Origin: Lingula anatina
Lineage: Eukaryota; Brachiopoda; Lingulata; Lingulida; Lingulidae
Direction of reading: 5' to 3'
Assembly (NCBI RefSeq): GCF_001039355.2
Contig: NW_019775935.1
Span: 683,570 to 747,569, forward strand
Length of the DNA stretch: 64,000 nucleotides
Shown piece by piece: positions 37,035-47,483 of the stretch. The notes beneath the pieces are model-generated. The model made no database searches and had not been told where the DNA came from. It was given only the letters and a program-made list of their open reading frames with translations. Made by a program: the position numbers and the translations under genes. Within the stretch, counting starts at the first letter, position 1, and every line of letters starts with the position of its first letter.

Positions 37035-40000
37035 AGTAAACCACTTGAGGATGAGATTTAATCCTTATTATCAGTATTTGGTGCCTCATTTGCTCACTGG
37101 CCATGTCTGTTCCCTTCACTGGGAACATGCACCACACTTGTGATCTTATAACTTATCAAATCTAAACACAGGGCTTCCATTTCATTTACGCCAATTTATG
37201 TGAGGGATAGCACTTTTCTGGATTCTAACCCATTCAGTGAACTGTTTGCTCTTCAAATAGTTGATATGAACTGGCTTAGAGTGCAGAAGAGGATCTCTGT
37301 CACATCTGTTCCTATCACTAATACTATCACAAGGACATGGCCATGGGCATTTTTCATAAGAAATCGTGCTGAGGTGACCATTGCAGGCAATGACTTTAGC
37401 TGCTCCGCGAGTCCAGTAATGCAGGGTAATTCCTCACCTTCGATCTCATGTTCTTTTGTTCCACGCTTGCTGATATGCATGGAGGCACCACAAACTCTGA
37501 AGACTTTTCTTTACAGCATCATTATCATTGGTTACAGTAGTTCTTGCGTGCACTTTTTATTTACTTCAAACTTTTGCATTTGGGAAAGGCTTTTTATGAA
37601 CCGTATTCACAAGGATAAAGGTGGTAAATTTAATCAGAATGAATTGTAACTGTAATAAGGACAAAGTATTGAAACTATATATATTGAGGCCTAGGAGATT
37701 AACTGACAGCAAATTAATTCACAGTTGCTTATTTAAATAGCCATATGTACCCCATCCTCTTGAATACGGTATCGAGTTAGCTTGTAAAAATTATTGCACG
37801 ATATCTTCTGAATGCACAAATCTATCTCTCAAAGGAATTGATGATTTCCAAACCAGTTTTTGTAGCATATTTAGATTTTAGATGGATATGGGACAAGTAG
37901 ACAAATACTTTTTTGTCATGCGCTTTTCATTTACAATGAATACTGGCATGTTTTCTGATACTTATCTTTTATATATAGCCCAATCTGTATACTTTTCAAA
38001 AGTAGCACTAGTTTCTTTTTTATATTACTGCACTTTTTCTACATCTTAAAACTATTAAACTTCTATATTAGCTTGGAGAATTATAGATGTTTGGGTTAAA
38101 CACTCATTTTACACTGCTGATGTAATAAATACTATGCAAATTGATTATATAATTTACAAAACAAAACAGATACTTCGACAAGCAGCAGCTGATTGTCTTG
38201 TCAAATAAGGCAAAAGTGTAAAATGATTGTCCTGATTTGGGGAATATCTTCTTTATGATGTCTTGTTTAGCAGGTCTATTAGGTCTTGGTTGTGCACCAT
38301 AATTGTAAAACTGCACATACATATTTAACATATTACTATTAGAACTGTTCTCGTTTCATTTGTTCCCAGCAGATGCAGAAGGTCACATGCTCTCTGTATC
38401 TTAGCATTTTCTTTATTATGTATACTTAGTAGTTAGACTAGTTAAACATGTTGCTTTCTTGTAGAATTTACTTTCCTAGAAAAGTAGCTGTCATTCTGTT
38501 CTGATTTACCTATAACAAAACATATATATATGCACTGTAGCACAGTTAAGCGAAATTACTTTGCATTAAGTGATAGGCTAAAGTCAGATAATACACTTGT
38601 GTAAATATAAGAATATAAATATATGTATGATTACAGACAAGTGTCAAAGGCTACATGAATTGGTGCAGCCAGGTTTATTTCATTATTAAGGTTCCTTCTG
38701 TGTGTTTTAAGTCTTTGCGCGCCTATGCAAATCAGTAAATATTATGTCTGTGATGGGATAATGTTAAATATCTTGACAGCTACTTATAATGTTTAATAAT
38801 AATTCTGGCTTTCCCAATGTTAATTAGCAGACTAGGGTGTGATGAAATTGTTCAACTGTAAATTTGAAAAAAAAATTGTAATGCTGCCAGAAAATTGTTA
38901 TTTATGATCAACTCAGCACCTCATCAGTTCCAATATGCTGCCAGTGTACAGGCGCTCCAGGTTAGTGAAAATGGCAACCATTATAATGCCAGACATCAAC
39001 AGCTGCTGTGACTGCCTAGCACTTCTAAGAACACATCAGGCAGTCTTAAATATGCGTGGACTATTAGGACGCAGTATTAAAAAAAAGGAAAAAAAATTCA
39101 ACACAGATGCAATCAGCCTTCCACTGCCATCATTTGATATCATATAGCAATTGTATTTTAATAGTGTTTTTCAAACTTTTGAGCCTTTATTGTGCTTTCA
39201 GTATTTTATACACTATAGTTAGAGGTATTGTTGTGAAACTATATATACTGTAGACATTTAGTGTTATATCTGTGATGTAATACTGTGCTAAAACTCCACA
39301 TTTCCAATAACGCATTTTTAAATGTTTTATCATGCAGGCCAAGTAAAATTTGTGAAATTTGCTTGCACACATTGAAAGTAATACAATGGTATAAAATCTT
39401 CATGTGCTACATCATATGTTTACAAGTAGTTTTCCATGTAGTGTAGCTAAAATATGATATACTTAATGAGGAGTATAATACTTAACTATGGAGTATGGAC
39501 ATATATTAATTTGCTGTGCAGAATTATAATTGTTTAAAGTATAGAATGCATCAAAATTGTTGCGGTGTTTTAAAGCACTAATACAAAAACAGTTTACCCA
39601 CTGTTTCTGAAGGGAAAGCATTTTGATGCTATGTTGTTCTTCCTCTTATTGCCATAGAATGTATCCTGTAAGATTTATGCACAGTTTTGAAGCTTTGCTT
39701 TAAGCACTATATGTAAACGCTGCTGTTTTTTTAATGATATCATTTCAGTAATAATAAATATTTATTATGACTTTTGGCGCTGTTAAAAGGACGTTTCATT
39801 AAAAAAATAAAAACTTTCCTCATAGGTTGACCATACTGAAGTCAATAATCTTACTAGTTCACATAACACCTTTACAGTGTAAAAAAGAGACAATTATGTC
39901 ATCTAAAAAAATCATACCAAATGAACAGTCCTCTGTATAAATCATACAGAGTTCCAAAGTTGTAAGTGTGGTGACTTTTGACTGATTTAGAGCAGGTACT

Positions 40001-40325
40001 TAAACTAAGATATTTACAGACATTTGAACACAATTTTCATACTGTATAACTTGTAACACTTCTCGTGTTACAAATTCAGCTTTATGATGTGATATCAACT
40101 TCATAACTGTCATTTGAGGGCTCTTATTACAACAGCAAAGTAGTGACATGTTTGTTCAGTTTGATAAAGATTTTCACATGACAGATACTAGTAACAATCA
40201 AAAGGCATCACAATGCAGCATGTTTATTTGCAAGTATAAAATGATACCACTTGGATATTTTTGCCAGTTTAAACTCCTCAACAGTTTTGTATAATTCGAA
40301 GAATAAAGAATTTATTAGTAAAGAC
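37035..40325 (+). other. Probable long 3' UTR of the collagen gene
   Basis: This 3.3-kb stretch follows the collagen stop and contains no supported exon. It is AT-rich with short open frames only. AATAAA occurs at 40302-40307 (GAATAAAG), and weaker AATAAA-like strings occur near 39762. It could instead be a shorter UTR followed by spacer. The convergent MRPL13 stop lies at 40788. Confidence 0.5.
40302..40307 (+). terminator. Candidate poly(A) signal of the collagen gene
   Basis: A canonical AATAAA lies 3.27 kb past the stop codon, just before the convergent MRPL13 gene. The minus-strand signal for that gene is about 260 bp further right. Use of this site is inferred. Confidence 0.4.
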
Positions 40326-40565
40326 TGTTTCCTTCTTACAGCTTTATTTTTCAGTTGACATATTTTGCACACCGTCTCAAACAAAGCCAGTTTTATGGAA
40401 AATTCTCAGAAAATGTTGACCCACAGTTATCAACATTATTATTGTTACCACATGTACATCCCCTTCTTATACCCTACTATACTTGTTCTCTCAAACATGA
40501 TGAAGTTCCCCATTTTTTAAAGAAAAAAATTACAGTTCTCCTTTTCCTTTCTCCATAATTTTCCA

Positions 40566-40571
40566 TTTATT
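40566..40571 (-). terminator. Candidate poly(A) signal of MRPL13
   Basis: TTTATT on the plus strand reads AATAAA on the minus strand, 217 bp beyond the MRPL13 stop. It is the closest canonical signal I noticed. Confidence 0.4.
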
Positions 40572-40787
40572 AACACATGTTGAGTGGAGAACAAAATTAT
40601 AGATAGGGCTACAATATGGGTCAATCAGCCTTTGATATGGCAAAAGGCCAAACATAGGGGAAACAAACCAACTGCTAATGTAGAATCTACTGCATGCTTG
40701 TAATTTAAAAAAGGGGAAAAAACACAGGTTTGTTATGAGCCCTGATCAGGGCCTTGCTTTTACCAGCCCACTTCTCTTGATATTTCG

Positions 40788-43624
40788 CTATGTATTTTCC
40801 TCACTTGCTTTAACTGGTTTCTTTCCTCGTCGCTCCACAGGTTTCCCTGGGTGCAACTTGTGATCTTCAGGCCTGAATATATTCAAAGTAAGAGCATGTG
40901 ACATCGAGTAATATGACAACCTTTTACACTTTTGCAATTTAAAAAACCTGTCATTACTCAACATAATATGGATAAACAGGTTAAATAGGGTTGCTGAAGA
41001 GAAGGATATCCACTTGTAACACCCTTGTTCAAATAAGAAGTTGAAAAGATACATATTGATGGAAATCATGCAAAGAAATAAGAGGAGTAACCATATGTCT
41101 TTGACTCATTCATGTTGTGCACAGATGAAGTAATGTTTTTAGAAGGATATATATCACAGCTGCATGATGTAGTAGTTGGATTTGGTCCAAATTAGCACAG
41201 TGCATTTACACTTACCAATCAAAAAGTTTTGGAAAGTTCCTAACTTCTTCTTCGGTATATTGGTCTAATCTCTTGGGTATGGATAAAATAGGGTATAGCT
41301 GATCAGTCACATTCTTCAAAATGTCTGGTGGGACATTCTAATAAAGAGAAAAAAAAACATTCTGTACAGCTGATTTATTACGGAACCATAATACTAATTT
41401 TCATATGTAACAATTTTTAATTCAAGACTGAAGAAAAAAATATGTTTTGTATAATGAAAATGAAAAAGTCATCAGGACTACATCAATTATTTGACTAGGT
41501 TGCAGTGCTATATAAATTTATACTTTTGCAAGGTAAATTGATCTAAATGCGTGCATGTGTGTGAGTTTGGAGGGGGAGATCACAAGAATATTCACTTCAT
41601 CATCACAATTATTAATTTAACTAACCAATCCTGTATGGAAATTTTAACTTAAAACACCATACAAATATATAGCTACATTTTTAAAAACTTCATTGTTCAC
41701 TAGGGTTTAGTAAATTAAACAGTTAAATGGCATTTTCATTTTTTTGTTATTGTTGTTGAAGACAGAGAATATAGAGATTCAAGATGGTAAAAATCCAAGA
41801 ATGGTATCCTTTAATCACCAGTTGCAATGAACACTTACTTCATCTGGGTAAATGTGTAACCTTGCCATGTGTCCTTTCCTCAGTAAATTCCCTGGTAGTC
41901 TGCTATACACAGACTTCCTAATTATCTGTCAATAAAGTGGACATGTTATTGTAACAGTTTATAACATTTTAACAGGTCCTTATGTATAACCCTCTATCAA
42001 GACATCAACTTTCCCCAAAAAAGTTAAAATGGTATTTCTTTATTATGTATCTTCCACATCTGATAAGCTACCTAACACGGTGATTCAAAAATAAGTGTTG
42101 TGGGATGCAGCATCCTTCCAACACATTACCTCAGTTGGGTCTTCCTCATGTACAACCCAAGCTCTTCTTTGGGTAAATCCACGGCGATAACTGAAACAAT
42201 TAATTCAAACAACAAATTTAAGTGCCCAATTTGGCAAACACTAACACAGGTTAATTCCTTCCTGTAAATATGTATTAATGTCAGTATTATATCATTTAAA
42301 CTTAACAACCTTTTAAAAAAATTTTAAACTATCTGGTAAGGTTTTGTACAAATATATACTAGTAAATAATGAAACGAAGAAGGCTTTCCATTAGTCTAAA
42401 TAAATGATACTTACCCTGTGTGGCTTGAAAATATAAATGTTCTCCACAAATCATCCCTCAGTGCTATATGTCTGGAATTTATGACCACAACATGATCTCC
42501 AATTTGACCTGAAAGAGGGAATTGAGAAGTAAAGTATCAACATTGCTTGGTTAAGGCTAGAATATAAATTATAAAATAAGTAATCTTATTGACTTTTTCA
42601 AATGGAAACATTCAAATTATCTTTCATGATGGATATGATGTCTAGAATCCAACTTACTCAAAGGGTGATAAACTGGTTTGTGTTTCCCTTGTAGATAGTG
42701 TGCAATTTTGTTTGATGACTTGAATGGGCACTGCATATGTGCATCATACAGCCACCAGATTCTTGCGAAAGTTGCCCATTGCTAGCAAAAACAGGAAAGA
42801 CATTAAATAACAAACATTTAGTTTAAAATTGTTAACCGCACAGGTTTACATTACCCTTTAACCCTATTATTACTACTACTACTATTACTACTACTACTAC
42901 TACTACTGTACTACTACTACTGCTGCCACTTACAGTAAAGCAAAGGTAAAACCTGACTGGTTGGTACTCTAACAAATTTTTTGAAAGAAGTCTGCTTGTC
43001 ACAGCTGTTCCCCCCTTTGAGAGCGTGTGTATGATTTCACAGCGGATTAACTTGTAAACAAGCAGATAGACATTAATTTACTCACAGCGCAGCGCTGTTA
43101 ATGGGAAAAGTGGTTGATTTTACACAAGTACCCCGGTACAGTATGCGAGTTCAAGAGATGAAAAAATAAAATTTGAGAGCTCCTGAACGGTGGCTTTTTC
43201 AGAAACTGGTCTTCATTCCACAATTCTGAAGCCTTTACTTCCATGCATTACCGCAGCCAGTACATGTCAGAATCATTAATAGGAGTGCTTACGCATGAAT
43301 TTCGTAGTGCTCGACAAACCAACGAAGGTGACAATGGTTGCAATTTGTGCCACCCCATTTTAAACTAAAGGCCTTTTGTTACAGAAGTTAGGGCGAAGTT
43401 TCATGCATTAGCACAAAAGCAGTCAGGACATATCAGAAACCGTATACAGGAGTGCTAACGCATTAATTTTCGTGCTGGCAATTACCGGGTAGATGTACGT
43501 ACAGTACTAGTAAGAGTCGATGAGGCATGACTAGTAGAACAAGATTCACGCATGCTTTACTACCAGACACATAATAAGTAAGCACAATACTTACCAGTAC
43601 TCGCTGATTTGGTGATTGAATCAT
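40788..43624 (-). CDS. MRPL13: Mitochondrial large-subunit ribosomal protein uL13m
   Basis: Seven minus-strand exons give 200 residues: 43595-43624 (start), 42658-42781, 42415-42508, 42130-42190, 41839-41925, 41216-41337 and 40788-40872 (stop). All have GT-AG junctions and phases that agree. The protein begins [20 protein letters not shown]. It contains [40 protein letters not shown], the RLHIYPDE and PPDILKNV region, and [13 protein letters not shown], matching animal MRPL13 from end to end. It is a structural protein of the mitochondrial 39S subunit, encoded in the nucleus. The vertebrate protein is 178 residues; the extra length is mostly a basic C-terminal tail ([17 protein letters not shown]). 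It is tail-to-tail with the collagen gene and 1.1 kb downstream of SNF8 on the same strand. Confidence 0.95.
42866..42922. repeat. (TAC)n microsatellite
   Basis: Imperfect TAC/TAT trinucleotide repeats occupy about 57 bp in the first MRPL13 intron. Confidence 0.9.
43241..43480. repeat. Diverged two-copy direct repeat in MRPL13 intron 1
   Basis: A block containing CATGCATTA, then CAT(G/A)TCAGAA, then AGGAGTGCT(T/A)ACGCAT(G/T)AATT appears near 43241-43310 and again near 43401-43475, about 160-167 bp apart. The copies share blocks in the same order but are diverged. I cannot assign them to a repeat family. Confidence 0.55.
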
Positions 43625-44767
43625 GTCTGTTGTTTAAATGCACCTGAGAAAAGGAGTGATTGTAAATCCCCTACCACTCGTAGATACGAGAAGCGTGCCT
43701 GTTTCACTCGACTTCTTTACTGCCCCCTACTTCCGTTTTACAACAAGATAAGCCTTATCCGAGGCTAAAATGCCCAGACAAAATGTTAAGTGTCGACTTC
43801 GAGCAAGGAGTTATAACTCCTTGCTTCGAGTGAGGGCAGCTCCTGCTTTGATTTTGATAGAGTCGACTATTTTAATGTTTAATTATATTCACTACATTAG
43901 AAAATTATTATCTCATAGCAAGTCGAAATTACAGTCTACAGACAAGGCGAAAAGAGAGAAAAGTTCATCAAAATAATAACTTTATTTTTCATTATTCCAC
44001 AATTGAAATGTTTGATTGCAAAAATAAAAAAAAAAAATGGGCTGAGAAAGTAAACATCTGTCTGTCCTCAATTCCACTTAATTTAAGATACATTCCTGAT
44101 AATTTTAAATGTTTTAAATGAGCTGAAAAGGGGCACATTTTTCATTAATGGCAAAAGACGCACTGCAAGATATCTGCCATTGGCAAGAAGTACCATCAAA
44201 TCTTAGACTTTCACTGTATAATCACATTATAAGGTTATCAAACAAAAAGTTACAGGATTGTCATGACATCCCTCAGATTAAAGATAAGACTTGAACTTCT
44301 GCCTTTTGCTGACATTATGCGTCTTAGTGCCTGAATATACTGTAAGAAGAGCTAGCAGACAAGGTTACATGTCGATACGTCCCCGCACCAATACTCCCCC
44401 AAAATTACAGATATACTGAGGGGGAGTATGGGTGCGGGGAGTATTGGTGCGGGGATGTACTAATGTGGGGATCTATCGGTGTGGGGTCGTATCGTTGCGC
44501 ATAATACAAAAAATTACTAAGGGGGATTATCGGTGCGGGGGAGTAACGGTGCGGGGGAGTATCGACATGACCCCACAGACAAGAAGATAATAATCTGTGT
44601 AAACAGAACTTTTCACATTGTCAGATTATATTATGAATACCAAGAACTAGATTAAATGAATAAAAATTTAGACTTCATTGCACCATGTTCAAACATTCTG
44701 TTTTCTTGGTTTCCTTCAAAGTGCTTTATTCAATAATTAAATGATCATAAAATAAAAATGAATGTCT
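43625..44767. other. Spacer between MRPL13 and SNF8 with one MITE
   Basis: The 1.1-kb gap between the two minus-strand genes holds the MRPL13 promoter region and the 212-bp inverted-repeat element at 44364-44575. SNF8 has AATAAA candidates on the minus strand at 44767-44772, overlapping its stop, and at 44725-44730. The open frame at 43770-43976 shows no recognisable domain. Confidence 0.6.
44364..44575. mobile_element. 212-bp MITE with inverted termini and 8-bp target duplication
   Basis: The direct repeat CAGACAAG flanks the element exactly at 44356-44363 and 44576-44583. The termini are inverted repeats sharing CATGTCGATAC and CCCCGCACC. The interior is made of GC-rich variants of GGTGCGGGGAGTAT in both orientations, unlike the AT-rich surroundings. 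An 8-bp duplication with inverted termini fits a hAT-type non-autonomous element. No coding capacity is present. I saw no second copy in this window. Confidence 0.8.
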
Positions 44768-47326
44768 TTATTCTTGATCCAGGTTACTGAAAAGGGCTGG
44801 GAACCAAAAGTGCTTTTCTTGTGGAGCTTGGTCATCTACCCAGGCCAACCCTTCCTTCAACATGTAGTCCTACAATGAAAAAGTAACAGATAATCTGAAA
44901 GCAACAAAAATAAAAATAAATAAATAATAAATTTAAATAAAATAAATAAAAAATAAAATTAAAATACAACATAAATTGAGTTCTCCTAGTAAAAATACTA
45001 CCTTAACATAAAATTTAAAATTTTGAAAGTGACTTAAAATAGGCTGCACTCTCTACTTACTACAGCTCTATGTGACCTCTCTTCTCCCCATTTTAATCTA
45101 TCTCTGATCATGCTCATTGATACATAGCCTGTGTCCTGTAATTGAGAAAAATGATGTAACTCTTTTAGTGCCTCCTAAACTGTTAAACTATCTAATTTAC
45201 TATAGTTCTTGAGAAGAAAATGAAAAGTAGTTGTGAAGTGTAATCCCTAATAACATAGCATTTTGATAAAGTTGACAAGCTGATGCTGTAATAGTACCTC
45301 AATTAAAAACTAAACTAACAGATGTCAAATTCATCAATGACTGAACAGAACATGAATTTTAGACAAATGCGCTACTGACTTGCCTCCAAGTCATAAAAAC
45401 CCAATTAAACATCCAGCAAATTACCAAATTTTAGTGCATGTCTAATCTCTCTGCTTGGGCAAATGCATCTGTATACAGAATGTTCTTTATTGAGCAAATT
45501 AGACAAGGAAAGACATCTGAATTTCTATAGTTACCGTACTGATATCAAAACCTATTCTTACCTCTGCTAATTGTAATACAGCTGTGTGGTCCATGCTGAG
45601 TTCTCCGGGCACAGACTGGACTAGATACCTCCCTCCTACTGGGATCACAGTAAAACCATTACCTAGCACCTTCAGTTTCTTGATGGCTCTCATTAGGTCA
45701 TCTCTGAAAAATGTATAACTAAAACATATCAATGAAAGTGCAAGTAATCAAAATGCTTTACTGTTGTGGGAAAAAATGACTTGAAACAAAAAGAAAAGAA
45801 AAAAAAACTAAGGTATTATTGTCAGGTACTTTTATCTGTTATAAGTGTCACTTGACCTTACTTCATACTTACATGCTTATCTCTTGTTTTCTTTTACCTC
45901 TTGTTGATAAAAGTTTTTGTCTTAATTCTTCCAAGTCCATTAAACCTGAAATAAAACAATGTGCTGCATTATTCTCAAGCTGGCCAATCACAGATAACTG
46001 CTCTCAGTATATTTAGTGTAGACATTATGCAGTGATGAGTATTTTGTTCATATGATTTTCAATAAAGCATAAAAATAGTACAGCACAAAAACAATGGGTC
46101 TATAACAAAAGAAGGACATTTTCAATTTTAAACAGGCTTATCCTTTACCTCCATTTCTATGGCTGGTTGCCAAACATACTTCAACTATCTGAACACCAAG
46201 TTCGTAATAGAAGTCACCAACACCCAACATCTCTGCCCAGAAACCTTTACCAGCTGGAAAGGACATACAAAGAGACCGAGGAAAACTAATTACTTTTTTA
46301 ATAAATTTCTCATGTATGTAAATTATGCATTTTATAACGATTTAAAAATATATTTATAAAGATGAGTTCAAAAGCTCTAATTCACACAACTAAAAATGAA
46401 AATATATATATATATAATAAAGAACCTTAACTTAAATTTTGTAAAAATCACTGTACTGGAGTAATTTTGATTTTAATAGTTTTAACTATTACTGTATAAT
46501 AAAACAACACATGCAGCAGCACAGAAAAATATTTTCTTTGCATGTTCATTTTTGGTCAAAGATCTGTTTATACATAACTGAAAAAAAAAACATAAAGTGA
46601 CCATCTTTTCTAAATAAAGGTCAGGATATCTTCAGAGGCCAGTCCACTTTCATAATTAACAACCCTCATACTGCTCAAATAGATAAAACATACAAGCAAG
46701 TGGATCCACGCCAATAGTAGCACACATCTCCTGAAAGTGTTTCCTAAATTGTGGGTCCTTCCTTATGTCATCTTTATGTTTGGCTGCAAAGTCTTCTAGG
46801 TGTGTTCTAAAAACATCTAGCTGTTTGGACATCTGGAATTATGTTGCACAATACATATATCAATTGTTTTAAGAATATTTTAATACATTCATCACATCTG
46901 CTAAAAAATATTCAAAAGACAACCATTATTTAATTACTTGCCCACTACTAAGATCAAGAAGTTTTTGCTCACCTGGTTTAGTTGGTCTTCAGCTAGCTCA
47001 CTACCTTTATCTTTAAATCTTGCCTTAAAAAAAAAAAATTGAAAAAGAAAATCACAAATAGGGGGCAACTATAAAATCTATGTATTTATTTTGCCTGGTC
47101 TGAAATTTCTCTACAGTATACGTCAGTTATAAATGTTCTAAACAACAAAAGACATGTGGGGGATTACTGGGTACCGTACATGTACAATGTACATGTATTA
47201 AATTATGTTTTAAATTACAAGTGATAACAGTTACAACTTATATTGTGACTTATTGGCTAAATGCCTACATACCTGTGCAAGATTCTTGTTCTTGATGGCC
47301 CCCATGCCTATACCACGTCGACGCAT
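44768..47326 (-). CDS. SNF8: ESCRT-II subunit SNF8 (VPS22/EAP30)
   Basis: Eight minus-strand exons give 246 residues: 47273-47326 (start), 46973-47023, 46694-46832, 46149-46253, 45873-45945, 45562-45703, 45061-45135 and 44768-44869 (stop). The product begins [20 protein letters not shown]. It carries [72 protein letters not shown] and [20 protein letters not shown], which match vertebrate SNF8 (258 residues) throughout. SNF8 forms the ESCRT-II core with VPS25 and VPS36 on endosomes, sorting ubiquitinated cargo into multivesicular bodies through tandem winged-helix domains. For exon 5, a donor at 45872 (GTAAGTATG) rather than one 25 bp earlier restores [13 protein letters not shown], as in relatives. 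The gene is head-to-head with the TPR gene. Confidence 0.96.
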
Positions 47327-47483
47327 GTTTGGTTATTTTGAAACTTAAAATTTAGTCGGATAAAACATGCAGAGAAGTTTTCACCGGCTCTCAACACTTT
47401 GTTTTGAAAGGAAGTGAAAAATGTCTTACTACGCAAAACCGGAAGTCGAACGGCTACGCGCAAAAGCACATGTGGAGTGAAAC
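47327..47483. promoter_or_regulatory. Putative bidirectional promoter, SNF8 / Acl4-like gene
   Basis: The two start codons (47326 on minus, 47484 on plus) are 157 bp apart and diverge, so both 5' UTRs and core promoters must lie within this gap unless a 5' non-coding exon exists. No TATA box is evident. The segment contains several CpG dinucleotides (CGGAAGTCGAACGG, ACGCG), including GGAAG cores of the ETS type often seen at housekeeping bidirectional promoters. This is inferred from layout. Confidence 0.6.

Noticed and set aside
45898-45945. Shorter version of SNF8 exon 5 using donor GTAAAAG
   Set aside because: It would break the frame into exon 6 with the best acceptor, and removes residues conserved in SNF8; the donor at 45872 fits better.
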